Assembly: GCA_031553885.1 (NCBI GenBank)
Contig: JAVBKV010000060.1
Coordinates: 1 to 64,000 of the forward strand
Reading direction: 5' to 3'
DNA: 64,000 nt
Origin: JAVBKV01 sp031553885
Lineage (GTDB): Bacteria; Bacteroidota; Bacteroidia; Bacteroidales; Azobacteroidaceae
This document shows positions 27,413-37,051 of this stretch, in pieces; the first letter of the stretch is position 1, and each line of letters begins with the position of its first letter. The translations under genes were made by a program, and so were the position numbers. The notes under the pieces were generated by a model, which had not been told where the DNA came from, ran no database searches, and saw only the letters and a list, made by a program, of their open reading frames with translations.

Positions 27413-28867
27413 ATGAAAAACAAAACAATGCATTTAGTGTGTTGGTTGGTTTGTATCTGTATGTTTTCTACAGTACAGGCACAAAACCAACCTCAGGTAA
27501 GTGGGGTTTTTCCTCATTTGGCAATGGTTGCCGATCATTCTCCCCGGACAGAAGCCGGGACAGGAGCTTTGTTTCCTTGGGCCAACCGGTTGTGGGTAAT
27601 TACCTATGTTGCCCACATGAAACCGACCGGATCAGGTACCGGTTTGTACGAAATCAATGATAAACTGGAAATGCGTAAACATCCGGAAAGCGTGGTGGGT
27701 ACATACGCCAACCGTTTGTTGCACGGAGAATCCAATCAATTGATTATCGGTCCGCATATCATCGATGTCGATGGAAATGTGAGAACTTTCAAAGGCTTGG
27801 TCGATCATCGGCTTGCGGCAACAATGACTCATTTGAAAGATCCCAAGAACAAAGTATACTTCTTAGCCATGGAAGGTGAGTTTTTTGAGGCGGATGTAAA
27901 TACACTGGAATCCAAATTACTTTTCAATCTATATAAAGAATTGAATGAACCGGCTAACTCAAAGCCCCATTTCAAGTCCGGATTTACCCGTCATGGTAGA
28001 GTAGTCGTTTGTAACAACAGTTATTCAACAAAAGACTACAATAAAGAATGGAGTGCCGGACGGCTGGCGGAATGGGATGGAACTACCTGGAAAGTGCTGG
28101 AAGAAAAACCATTTACGGAAGTCTGGTCTTCTTCTGCTTTTGGAGCGCCGATACTGGCTACTGGATGGGACAATGCTTCAGCCATCCTGAAAGTATACCT
28201 TCCTGCTACGAAACAATGGATTACTTACCGTCTACCCAAATTCAGTAAAGCCTTTGATGAAACCAGTAATACGGAATGGTTACGGATCCGGGAAGTAGAA
28301 ACCGAAAGAGCGCTCATGGATTGTCATGGCTTATTTTATGAAATAGGATTTCATTTGTACAGCAATCAACTTTGGGCGATCCGTCCCGTATGTTCTCACC
28401 TGCGTGTAATTCCTGATTTTTGTTCCTGGAGAGGAATGCTGGTCCTGGGAGGAAATCAGGCTACACCGATGAATTTTGGAGGAAGCGATCGCAATCCGTT
28501 GGCAGGCCAGCCTCAGGCCGGTCTTTGGTTTGGTAAAACCGATGATTTATGGAGCTGGGGTAAAGCTACGGGTGAAGGCGGGGTTTGGAATAATGACCCG
28601 GTGAAAGCAAATGAGCCTTCGGATCCTTACCTGATGTACGGATTTGATAAGAAATCAATCCATCTTTGGCATGATAGCAAATCGGATGTTACTTTCCGGG
28701 TGGAAGTAGATGTGGTAGGAAACGGGACATTTAAAACGTATAGTAAACAGACTGTAAAGCCAGGAGAATACTGGCATCATGAATTCCCCGACAATTACAG
28801 TGCTCGCTGGATCCGGCTTGTTCCTGATAAGGACTGTCATGCTACTGCCTGGTTTATTTATATGTAA
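27413..28867 (+). CDS. secreted protein of unknown function, possibly beta-propeller
   Basis: I do not recognise this 484-residue family. It has a clear signal peptide (LVCWLVCICMFSTVQAQ). The mature protein is rich in short beta-strands with repeated Trp/Gly/Asp turns (NRLWVITYVAHMKP; GRLAEWDGTTWKVL; KTDDLWSWGKATGEGGVW), which suggests a beta-propeller or similar fold, ending in a small beta module (WIRLVPDKDCHATAWF). Conserved-looking His and Asp residues (DHSPRTEAG; MDCHGLFYEIG) could form an active site, but this is speculation. It lies 74 bases after GH2 and before the second susCD pair, so it probably acts on or binds the same glycan. Confidence 0.6.
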   Translation: MKNKTMHLVCWLVCICMFSTVQAQNQPQVSGVFPHLAMVADHSPRTEAGTGALFPWANRLWVITYVAHMKPTGSGTGLYEINDKLEMRKHPESVVGTYANRLLHGESNQLIIGPHIIDVDGNVRTFKGLVDHRLAATMTHLKDPKNKVYFLAMEGEFFEADVNTLESKLLFNLYKELNEPANSKPHFKSGFTRHGRVVVCNNSYSTKDYNKEWSAGRLAEWDGTTWKVLEEKPFTEVWSSSAFGAPILATGWDNASAILKVYLPATKQWITYRLPKFSKAFDETSNTEWLRIREVETERALMDCHGLFYEIGFHLYSNQLWAIRPVCSHLRVIPDFCSWRGMLVLGGNQATPMNFGGSDRNPLAGQPQAGLWFGKTDDLWSWGKATGEGGVWNNDPVKANEPSDPYLMYGFDKKSIHLWHDSKSDVTFRVEVDVVGNGTFKTYSKQTVKPGEYWHHEFPDNYSARWIRLVPDKDCHATAWFIYM

Positions 28868-29363
28868 GGAATTGTGTCAAAAAGCTTTCTTTTGAAACTG
28901 GAATTTTTTCTTTTTTCTTAAGAAAAAGCTTGTTTTCCTCGCAAAGTGTTTGTAATAAATGAATTTGACTAATAAAAATGTTATCGTTTTTTTCTTTTTT
29001 AGTTAAAATTTCAAAAGAAATTTACATATTTTGTATGGATATTAATTTTTTTATATTTTTGCAAAAAAAGAAAGAAGTGTTAAATCTTCTTATGATTTGA
29101 AAGACAGAAGTTTTCTTTGGTGAAATAATCTTAAATCGTTGGCCTTTATTAACGTAAATCGTAATAATACTATACTAATGAAACAATAAAAAAGGAATGC
29201 CTATGAAATGAAAAAACAATGAAAGAGTGAGTGAAAGTGAAAAACAAAAATGTTTTAAGTAACTTTGTTACAAGTAAATGTGTTAATTTTAAATGAGTGA
29301 GTTATTCTTCTCTTGAAGCTAACCTGGGAGAAGATCTGTTTTTTCAAATATAATTCTCTATGT
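28868..29363. other. control region and long leader before PUL2 susC
   Basis: AT-rich, with no gene supported. A weak hairpin built on CTTTTTCTTAAGAAAAAG near 28907-28933 may end the GH2 transcript. A good promoter lies at 29030-29062, leaving a leader of about 290 bases before the chosen susC start. The leader has purine-rich GAAA repeats and tiny ATG-stop frames only. Confidence 0.6.
29030..29062 (+). promoter_or_regulatory. Bacteroidota-type promoter of PUL2 susC
   Basis: TTTG at 29030-29033 and TATTTTTGC at 29054-29062 are separated by 20 bases, matching both elements and the spacing of the Bacteroidota primary sigma consensus. Transcription would start near 29069. Confidence 0.7.
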
Positions 29364-32300
29364 ATGAAAAGATCTAAAATGAAAAAGGGGCTATCCCTTA
29401 AGAGTCAGATTATGAAAGTCAGTTTTGTCCTGCTGATTTTCGGATGTTTACATCTTTCCGCGACAAATTATGTGTTCGCAAACGGGGCTCCGTCGATTCA
29501 GCAAAACGAGAAAGAAGTTAAAGGAAAAGTGCTCGACGAAATGGGAGAAGGCCTTCCAGGAGCATCCATTAATATCAAAGGAACGACTCGTGGTGTAACA
29601 ACTGATATGGACGGATCGTATTCAATCAATGTGAAGCCGACAGACCAACTGGAATTTAACTTCCTGGGATATCAAACATTAACGATAGCAGTTGGAAATC
29701 AGACGGAAATCATAGCTAATCTGAAACCCAAAACAAATGAATTGGATGAGGTAACTGTAGTGGCTTTTGCCAAGCAAAAAAAGGAAAGCGTAATTGCTTC
29801 TATTTCTACAGTAAAACCCTCCGAATTGAAAGTTCCGAGCAGTAACCTTACTACTGCATTGGGTGGACGTATTGCTGGTTTGGTGTCTTATCAACGGAGT
29901 GGTGAACCCGGACAGGACGATGCCAGTTTCTTCGTTCGCGGGGTTACTTCGTTAACCTATGCCAACGGACCGTTGATTCTGATCGATGGTGTTGAAATGT
30001 CTTCTTCCGACCTGGCTCGTTTGCAGCCCGATGATATTGCCAGTTTCTCTATCATGAAGGATGCTTCAGCAACCGCTTTGTATGGAGCTCGTGGAGCTAA
30101 TGGTGTAATTGCGGTAACAACTAAGGAAGGACGTGAAGGAGCTGCAACGATTTCTGTTCGTGTTGAAACTTCTCTTTCCCAGCCGACAAAAAATATTCAA
30201 CTGGCTGATCCGATTACTTATATGCGCCTGAACAATGAAGCGGCTCAAACCCGGGATCCGATGGCTGCCGGACCATATTCGTTGGAACAGATTGAAAACA
30301 CGATGAATCCGAACCGGAACATGTATGTGTATCCGGCCAACGATTGGTATAAGATGTTGTTTAATCAAACAGCTGTTAACTATCGCGCCAACTTCAACGT
30401 AAGTGGTGGTGGTAAAGTAGCCCGTTATTATATCGCTGCTACCTTCAATCAGGATAATGGTGTATTGAAAGTAGATCCTAGAAATAATTTCAATAGCAAC
30501 ATCGATCTGAAACGGTATTTATTGCGTACCAATGTGAATATCAATGTAACCAAAACGACGGAAGCTGCCGTACGTTTGCATGGTACATTCGATGATTATA
30601 CGGGTCCGATAGACGGTGGTAATGTTCTGTATCAAAAAGTAATGCGTTCGGATCCCGTCGCTTTTCCCCCGACGTATGCTCCGGATGCCAGTACAGCGTA
30701 TGTAACTCACCCCTTGTTCGGTAATGCCGGTGTTGGAGACTATATCAACCCTTATGCCGACATGGTAAAAGGATATCAGGATTATCGTAAATCGCAGATA
30801 TTGGCGCAATTTGAAGCCAAACAAAAACTGGATTTCATCACTCCGGGTCTGAATGCACGGGGGTTGTTCAATACGACCCGTTATTCCTATTTTTATATGA
30901 ACCGGAACTATAATCCGTATTATTACAGAATCGATTCGTATGATAAATACACGGATGAATATCAGTTGTTGTGTCTGAATCCGACTACCGGTACGGAATG
31001 GTTGGGTGTTAGCGGAGGTGGAGAAGAAATTACGTCTACCATTTATGCTGAAGGAGCTATTAATTATGACCGTACATTCGGTAAGCATACCGTAAGTGGT
31101 TTGTTGGTTGCTACAATCCGGGATTACCTGGAATCAAAGGCAGAAACCCGGGCTGACTTACAGTTGTCTCTTCCGCACAGAAACTCCGGACTTTCCGGTC
31201 GTGCTACTTATGCCTACGATGATCGGTACTTTTTCGAGTTTAACTTCGGATACAATGGTTCCGAGCGTTTTGCAGAATCGGAACGATTCGGATTTTTCCC
31301 TTCCGCAGGGTTGGGATGGATCGTATCGAATGAATCTTTCTGGGGGGATGACCTGAAAAGGAAAATCAACAAACTGAAATTGAAAGGAACGTATGGTTTG
31401 GTGGGTAATGACCGTATTGGAAACGACAAAGACCGTTTCTTCTATCTGTCAAACGTAAATATGAGTAATTCGGAGCGCGGTTATTCATTCGGTTCTGATT
31501 TTACTTATTCCCGTACGGGAGTGAGTGTTTCTCGCTATGAAAATACATTGATAACCTGGGAAACAGCAAAGAAACTTAACCTGGGATTGGAGTTAAGTCT
31601 GTTCAATAAGGTGGATGTGAATGTGGATTATTATACCGAGCTTCGGGATAATATCTTATTGAGTCGTGCCAGTGTTCCCGCTACGATGGGGTTACAGGCA
31701 ACTCCTCAGGCAAACTTAGGTGAAGCAGAAGGTAACGGTATCGATCTTTCCATTGACTATAACCACAATTTTAATAAAGATTTGTGGGTGACCGGTCGGG
31801 CTAACTTTACTTATGCAAAGACCAAATATACCGAATATGAAGAAGTGGATAACTCTGAAACTCCTTGGTTATCTCGTATCGGAAGACCTGTTTCTCAACA
31901 ATGGGGATACATTGCCGAACGTTTGTTTGTCGACGATGCGGAGGTTGCTAATTCTCCGAAACAAACATTCGGGGAATATCGTGGAGGGGATATCAAATAC
32001 CGGGATATTAACGGTGATGATGTGATTAACAGTTTGGACCGTGTGCCAATCGGTTATCCGACAGAACCGCAAATGATTTATGGTTTTGGTTTGTCTGCAG
32101 GCTATAAAGGAATCGATTGTTCTTTCTTCTTCCAGGGGTTGGCTCAGGAATCATTCTGGATCAATACGAAAGTTGATGCGAATAATCCTTCTACGGTACC
32201 CTTTATCGATAGTGATGCTAACGGTAACATTCAATCCAAAAATGCATTGTTAAAAGCATACGCTGACAGTTACTGGTCAGAAAGTAATAAAGATATTTAT

Positions 32301-32591
32301 GCCATGTGGCCCCGGTTGTCTGATTATATGATTACCAATAACTTTGGTCAGCAAAGTACCTGGTTTATGCGTGACGGTTCTTTCCTGAGGTTAAAATCAG
32401 CCGAATTGGGATATACGGTTCCTGAACAAGTTACCCGTAAAATCAACATGAAAACCTGTCGTATTTATTTCAGTGGAACCAACTTGCTTACCTTCAGTAA
32501 TTTTAAATTGTGGGATCCCGAAATGGCAGGAAACGGTCTTGGATATCCGGTACAACGAGTGTATAACATAGGTCTTCAAGTTACTTTCTAA
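29364..32591 (+). CDS. SusC/RagA-family TonB-dependent transporter (PUL2)
   Basis: The start at 29364 (MKRSKMKKGLSLKSQIMK) gives 1075 residues; ATG at 29379 is possible, and a frame opening at a TTG at 29313 is unlikely. The protein has a long signal region, a CarboxypepD_reg-like module (KEVKGKVLDEMGEGLPGA), the plug (SIMKDASATALYGARGANGVIAVTTKEG) and a barrel ending VYNIGLQVTF. It is closely related to the PUL1 SusC, with near-identical blocks such as VVAFAKQKKESV and SELKVPSSNLTTALGGRI. No STN domain is present. It pairs with the SusD that follows after 12 bases. Confidence 0.95.
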   Translation: MKRSKMKKGLSLKSQIMKVSFVLLIFGCLHLSATNYVFANGAPSIQQNEKEVKGKVLDEMGEGLPGASINIKGTTRGVTTDMDGSYSINVKPTDQLEFNFLGYQTLTIAVGNQTEIIANLKPKTNELDEVTVVAFAKQKKESVIASISTVKPSELKVPSSNLTTALGGRIAGLVSYQRSGEPGQDDASFFVRGVTSLTYANGPLILIDGVEMSSSDLARLQPDDIASFSIMKDASATALYGARGANGVIAVTTKEGREGAATISVRVETSLSQPTKNIQLADPITYMRLNNEAAQTRDPMAAGPYSLEQIENTMNPNRNMYVYPANDWYKMLFNQTAVNYRANFNVSGGGKVARYYIAATFNQDNGVLKVDPRNNFNSNIDLKRYLLRTNVNINVTKTTEAAVRLHGTFDDYTGPIDGGNVLYQKVMRSDPVAFPPTYAPDASTAYVTHPLFGNAGVGDYINPYADMVKGYQDYRKSQILAQFEAKQKLDFITPGLNARGLFNTTRYSYFYMNRNYNPYYYRIDSYDKYTDEYQLLCLNPTTGTEWLGVSGGGEEITSTIYAEGAINYDRTFGKHTVSGLLVATIRDYLESKAETRADLQLSLPHRNSGLSGRATYAYDDRYFFEFNFGYNGSERFAESERFGFFPSAGLGWIVSNESFWGDDLKRKINKLKLKGTYGLVGNDRIGNDKDRFFYLSNVNMSNSERGYSFGSDFTYSRTGVSVSRYENTLITWETAKKLNLGLELSLFNKVDVNVDYYTELRDNILLSRASVPATMGLQATPQANLGEAEGNGIDLSIDYNHNFNKDLWVTGRANFTYAKTKYTEYEEVDNSETPWLSRIGRPVSQQWGYIAERLFVDDAEVANSPKQTFGEYRGGDIKYRDINGDDVINSLDRVPIGYPTEPQMIYGFGLSAGYKGIDCSFFFQGLAQESFWINTKVDANNPSTVPFIDSDANGNIQSKNALLKAYADSYWSESNKDIYAMWPRLSDYMITNNFGQQSTWFMRDGSFLRLKSAELGYTVPEQVTRKINMKTCRIYFSGTNLLTFSNFKLWDPEMAGNGLGYPVQRVYNIGLQVTF

Positions 32592-32603
32592 AATCAATAT
32601 AAA

Positions 32604-34553
32604 ATGAAAAATATACGATTATTATTGATATTGTTTGTTGCTGCACTGACTTCCTGCAGTGATTACTTAGACATAGTGCCCGATAACATAGCTACTATAG
32701 ACTATGCGTTTAAAGACCGGACACAATCAGAAAAATATTTATTTACCTGCTATTCTTATTTGCCCAACTTCGGAAATCCGAAGAGCGACCCTGCAATTAT
32801 GGGAAGTGATGAGCTTTGGGTACATGCGGAATTGGATTTTTATAGCGGTGCTGTAGGCAGTTGGTATCCTTACCGGATTAAACGCAGCCAGCAAAATTCG
32901 AATGCCCCGTTGGTTAACTACTGGAATGGAGAAAATTCCGGAAAAGGTTTGTACAGGGGAATCCGTGATTGTAATATCTTTTTGGAAAATATTCATAAAG
33001 TCGGTCCGGATCTTATATCAAGCGAAAGGGAACGCTGGATTGCAGAAGTGACTTTCCTGAAAGCTTTTTATCATTATTACCTGTTGAAAGCATACGGACC
33101 CATTCCATTGGTTAAAGAAAATATTGCGGTGGATGCTAAACCGGAAGATTTATTGGTTTACCGGGAGCCATTTGAGGATTGCGTGGAATATATTGTCAGC
33201 TTACTTGACGAGGCGTTGCCGAATCTTCCCCTTCAGATTTTAGATATTAATAATGAATTGGGAAGAATTACGCAACCGATCTGTCTGGCTGTTAAAGCTG
33301 AGCTTTTAGTCCTGGCTGCCAGTCCGTTATTTAATGGTAATTCAGATTATGAAGATATCAAAGACGGACGTGGAATCACATTGTTCCCATCTACCTATGA
33401 TGCTTCGAAATGGACCCGTGCTGCAGAGGCCTGTAAAAATGCTATTGATACCTGTCATTTGGCTAATATCAGCTTGTATGAATTCACCAACCCGGCTTAT
33501 GCCGCTTTCATGTCGGATTCTACCCGTAGGGCTATGAGTACGAGAGCGGTTTATAATGATAAATGGAACCGGGAAATCATTTGGGGAAGTACCCGTACGG
33601 GATCATCCAACGATTATGCTTATCTGAGCACGCCGTTCTTTACAACGACAGATGCTGGGAATGGAGCGTTGCGTCCGATTTTAAGCCCGACACTTCGTCT
33701 GGTTGAAATGTACTACAGCAACCATGGTGTCCCCATCGATGAAGATGTTATGTATGATTATTCGGGCCGGTATGAAGTGAAAAAATCTCCGGCTGATCAT
33801 AATTACTACATTCAACCGGACTTTGAAACAGCAAGTTTGAATATGAACCGGGAACCGCGTTTTTATGGAAACCTGGCTTTTGACGGTTGTTATTGGTTTG
33901 GAAACGGTCGTTTCAAGGATGTAATTCCAGGAACAGCTGCTACAGAATCTGCCTGGCCTGTAAAAATGAAAAAAGGTGATCCTACCGGATATTTTTCTAA
34001 CTTGCGTTATTCCATAACCGGGTACTATCCGAAGAAATCCTGTCAGATTGGTGGTGGCTTGAATGGTACTTCGATTACCTATGATCAGGCTTTCGGATCT
34101 CTTTCCATTATGCGTCTGGCCGATTTGTATTTGTTGTATGCAGAAGCACTTAATGAAAGTCTGGATGCTCCCAATGAAGAGGTTTATCACTATATCGATC
34201 TTGTAAGAGCACGCGCCAGTTTGGAAGGAGTGGTTGAAAGCTGGAGAAAATACTCCAGACTAGGATCCAAGCCATCCACGAAAGACGGTATGCGTGAAAT
34301 TATTCAACAGGAAAGAGGTATTGAACTGGCCTTTGAAGGAAAGCGTTTCTGGGATTTGAGGAGATGGAAAACGGCTATCAACTGGATGAATCAACCCATC
34401 AAAGGATGGAATGTTGAAGGAGCTACGAATGTGGAATATTACAACATAATTACCATTTCGCCGATGGAATTTACAACCAAAGAATACTTGTGGCCGATCA
34501 AGCAGGATGAAATCCGCAGAAACAAGCACATTGTGCAGAATTTGGGTTGGTAA
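32604..34553 (+). CDS. SusD/RagB-family nutrient-binding lipoprotein (PUL2)
   Basis: A 649-residue lipoprotein with lipobox LTSC (C18) and mature start SDYLDIVPDN. SusD helical signatures are present: EVTFLKAFYHYYLLKAYGPIPL near residue 150, LYLLYAEALNE near 510, and QQERGIELAFEGKRFWDLRRWK near 570. It is clearly paralogous to the PUL1 SusD. It captures the glycan for the adjacent SusC. Differences in the middle region suggest a different ligand, though this cannot be read from sequence alone. Confidence 0.95.
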   Translation: MKNIRLLLILFVAALTSCSDYLDIVPDNIATIDYAFKDRTQSEKYLFTCYSYLPNFGNPKSDPAIMGSDELWVHAELDFYSGAVGSWYPYRIKRSQQNSNAPLVNYWNGENSGKGLYRGIRDCNIFLENIHKVGPDLISSERERWIAEVTFLKAFYHYYLLKAYGPIPLVKENIAVDAKPEDLLVYREPFEDCVEYIVSLLDEALPNLPLQILDINNELGRITQPICLAVKAELLVLAASPLFNGNSDYEDIKDGRGITLFPSTYDASKWTRAAEACKNAIDTCHLANISLYEFTNPAYAAFMSDSTRRAMSTRAVYNDKWNREIIWGSTRTGSSNDYAYLSTPFFTTTDAGNGALRPILSPTLRLVEMYYSNHGVPIDEDVMYDYSGRYEVKKSPADHNYYIQPDFETASLNMNREPRFYGNLAFDGCYWFGNGRFKDVIPGTAATESAWPVKMKKGDPTGYFSNLRYSITGYYPKKSCQIGGGLNGTSITYDQAFGSLSIMRLADLYLLYAEALNESLDAPNEEVYHYIDLVRARASLEGVVESWRKYSRLGSKPSTKDGMREIIQQERGIELAFEGKRFWDLRRWKTAINWMNQPIKGWNVEGATNVEYYNIITISPMEFTTKEYLWPIKQDEIRRNKHIVQNLGW

Positions 34554-34580
34554 TTTGTAAACTTTAAAATTAATATCACT

Positions 34581-35771
34581 ATGAGATATCTTAGTATTTT
34601 TATATTATTGTTTCTGGTTGCTTCTTGCTCAGAAGAACAAATCGGACAATATCCGGTAGATAATACCGCACCTAAACCGGTTTCCAATCCGGTGGTGGTA
34701 AACATGGACGGCAAGTCAAAAATCACCTATAAATTGCCCGATGAAACGGATTTGTTGTATGTGAAAGCTACTTATACGTTGGATACGGGCGAAAAAGTGG
34801 AAGTAAAAGCTTCTTCCTTTTATAACTCGATGATTGTGGATGGTTTTGGTCGTTCGGCTCAACATAAAGTACAATTGATTGCAGTCGACAGGAGCCGGAA
34901 TGAATCTTCGCCGGTGGAAGTAATTGTTGAACCGAATGACTCGCCGATTTATGGCTTGCGAGAAACAATTGAGGTAGTTGCCGGTTTCGGAGGTATTAAA
35001 TTATCCTGGGAAAATCCCTCCAAATTTACTTCGGTAATCGGAGTAATGAAAAAAGAAAACGGTACATTCAAACACCTGGAAACATTCTATTCTTCAGAAC
35101 CCATCGCTCTGAATAAACCGGTGCGGGGATTGGATGCAAATCCTACGGAATTCTGTATTTATGTCAGGGACTTCTTTAATAATTATACGGATACAATGTA
35201 TTTGACGCTGACTCCTTATCCCGAGGAACTGTTGGATAAGAAAAAATTTATAGGATTACCTAAATCTGCTAAATTTACGGTCAGTCCGTACGGAACTGCC
35301 AGTCTGAGCGTATTGTGGGATGGTATTGTTTCGGATGCTTCAGCCAAGGGACTCTATTATTTAGCTGCCGGTTCGGGTAATATGCCTTACATTGCGTTCG
35401 ACCTGGGACAAGAAGCCAAGTTATCCCGTTTCAGATTCTGGAGTCGTTCCGATTATTATTTCCGTTTGCACAGTCCGAAACTCATTGCAATATATGGAAC
35501 CAATGATTATACTGTGGCTAACAATCCGGAAAGTCTGGATGATCAATGGACGTTCCTGGTACAAGGTGAATCCTATCGTCCGTCCGGTCTTACACCGAAT
35601 GACATGCCTACCGATGAAGATTTGGCTTATTCTAAAGCAGGTGAAGAAGTTGAATTCCCGTTGGATGCTCCATCTGTACGCTACATCCGGTTCAAGCAAT
35701 TGAAGAGCTGGACAGGAACCGATGGGTTGACATTGGCCGAGTTAACATTCTGGGGAAGCCCCGTTAAATAG
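34581..35771 (+). CDS. PUL2 surface lipoprotein, DUF4959/DUF5126/DUF5000 architecture
   Basis: A 396-residue lipoprotein (lipobox VASC, C16) with the same three-part layout as the PUL1 protein at 7597-8796: a DUF4959-like start (TAPKPVSNPVVVNMDGKSKITY), a middle module (YVRDFFNNYTDTMYLTLTPYPEE) and a discoidin-like C-terminus (YIAFDLGQEAKLSRFRFWSR; VRYIRFKQLKSW). It is likely a surface glycan-binding protein. It follows susD by 27 bases. Confidence 0.82.
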   Translation: MRYLSIFILLFLVASCSEEQIGQYPVDNTAPKPVSNPVVVNMDGKSKITYKLPDETDLLYVKATYTLDTGEKVEVKASSFYNSMIVDGFGRSAQHKVQLIAVDRSRNESSPVEVIVEPNDSPIYGLRETIEVVAGFGGIKLSWENPSKFTSVIGVMKKENGTFKHLETFYSSEPIALNKPVRGLDANPTEFCIYVRDFFNNYTDTMYLTLTPYPEELLDKKKFIGLPKSAKFTVSPYGTASLSVLWDGIVSDASAKGLYYLAAGSGNMPYIAFDLGQEAKLSRFRFWSRSDYYFRLHSPKLIAIYGTNDYTVANNPESLDDQWTFLVQGESYRPSGLTPNDMPTDEDLAYSKAGEEVEFPLDAPSVRYIRFKQLKSWTGTDGLTLAELTFWGSPVK

Positions 35772-35796
35772 TATTAACGCATAACATGAAGAATAT

Positions 35797-36948
35797 ATGA
35801 AAAAGATATTATATTTATTCTGTCTGGGCTTATTGGTCTGGAGTTGTGAAAAAATGAACGATACGCATGACGAATACCTGAAAAACGGGGAAATCGTGTA
35901 TGTTGGAAAAGTCGATTCTGTAATTGTTTACCCCGGTAGCGAACGTATCGTTTTTGATTACTGGATCGGTGATCCGAGGGTAAAGACCTTGAAAATGTAT
36001 TGGGCGAACAAAAAAGATTCATTGACGATCAATGTTCCTGAACATGAGCCGGAAATTCCGTTCACCATTCAAATCGGTAAAAATGATAAAACAATTACTG
36101 AAAATACATTTACTTTTGAATGGGTAACCTGGGATGATAAAGGAAACCGTTCCATTGTTTTCGAAAAAACAGCTACTGTTTACGGGCCCCGTTACAACGA
36201 GCGTCTGAATAACCGGGTTATTTCCAGTGTTATAGCAGTAGGTGATTCGATAACGCTTAACTGGTCGGCTTCTTTGAATAGTCAGGAAATTGGATTGGAA
36301 ATGTCTTACACCAATACATCCGGACAAAAAGTGGTTGAAACGATTGATAGTGAAGACATCATTGTAAGAACGGAAGTTTCCGGTGTAATTAAAGAATCTT
36401 ACGTGATGAAGCTCCGAAAGGTTGATTTGGCTCAGGCAGTCTCTTACCGGACTGTTTACCTGCCTGAACCTACGGCCATCGATCAGTTCTATGCTAAAAA
36501 ACAGAATATTGAACTTCCTCCGGTGAATGTGGCATTAAATAAAACCGCAACACAGAGTGATTTTATTAATTCCGGAGGTGTGGATCTGGTTGGTAATCTG
36601 CTTTTAGATGGTATTACGAGCGGAAACACCAGCCGCTGGGTAACGGATGATTCTCACAAGGAACACTGGGTGATCATTGATTTGAAAGGTGAATATGCCG
36701 TTAATGGCGTTAAAATGTGGCGTGATGTTAGTAGTAATGCAGCTCAGTTGCAACCGCAGTTCAAAGTACAGGCTGATGTTGGTGGCAATTGGGTGGACCT
36801 GGTGTCTGAAACGAATTACACGTCTGCCATATACGATAAGCAATTTACAGCCACAGTCACATCTAAAATAAGATATTACGTACCTGCTTATACTAATAAC
36901 CGGGTTCGGATGTTTGAGCTGGCCGTTTATGGCAAACCTGCAGATTAA
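35797..36948 (+). CDS. PUL2 surface lipoprotein, DUF4998 plus discoidin domain
   Basis: A 383-residue lipoprotein (lipobox VWSC, C17). The N-terminal region (YLKNGEIVYVGKVDSVIVYPG) matches the DUF4998-type start of the PUL1 protein at 6359-7588. The C-terminal ~140 residues are an F5/8 type C domain (NVALNKTATQSDF; HWVIIDLKGEYAVNGVKMWR; VRMFELAVYG). It is a probable glycan-binding surface protein and the last of four genes that mirror the PUL1 order. Confidence 0.82.
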   Translation: MKKILYLFCLGLLVWSCEKMNDTHDEYLKNGEIVYVGKVDSVIVYPGSERIVFDYWIGDPRVKTLKMYWANKKDSLTINVPEHEPEIPFTIQIGKNDKTITENTFTFEWVTWDDKGNRSIVFEKTATVYGPRYNERLNNRVISSVIAVGDSITLNWSASLNSQEIGLEMSYTNTSGQKVVETIDSEDIIVRTEVSGVIKESYVMKLRKVDLAQAVSYRTVYLPEPTAIDQFYAKKQNIELPPVNVALNKTATQSDFINSGGVDLVGNLLLDGITSGNTSRWVTDDSHKEHWVIIDLKGEYAVNGVKMWRDVSSNAAQLQPQFKVQADVGGNWVDLVSETNYTSAIYDKQFTATVTSKIRYYVPAYTNNRVRMFELAVYGKPAD

Positions 36949-36960
36949 TTGATTCTGATA

Positions 36961-36996
36961 AACCCGTCCGGTCCGTTTTATTGAACCGGGCGGGTT
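36961..36996 (+). terminator. hairpin between lipoprotein and FAD oxidoreductase genes
   Basis: AACCCGTCCGGT at 36961-36972 pairs with ACCGGGCGGGTT at 36985-36996, with a single G-T wobble. No T run follows directly, so partial termination or mRNA processing is as likely as full termination. It would lower expression of the oxidoreductase relative to susCD. Confidence 0.55.
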
Positions 36997-37051
36997 CATT
37001 TCTAAAGCTTCCTGCTTAAAAAAACGTATAATTTATAATTCATAAAAAACT

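Noticed and set aside
29313..29363. Upstream TTG start for PUL2 SusC
   Set aside because: It adds a hydrophilic stretch before the signal region, and an ATG lies downstream at 29364.
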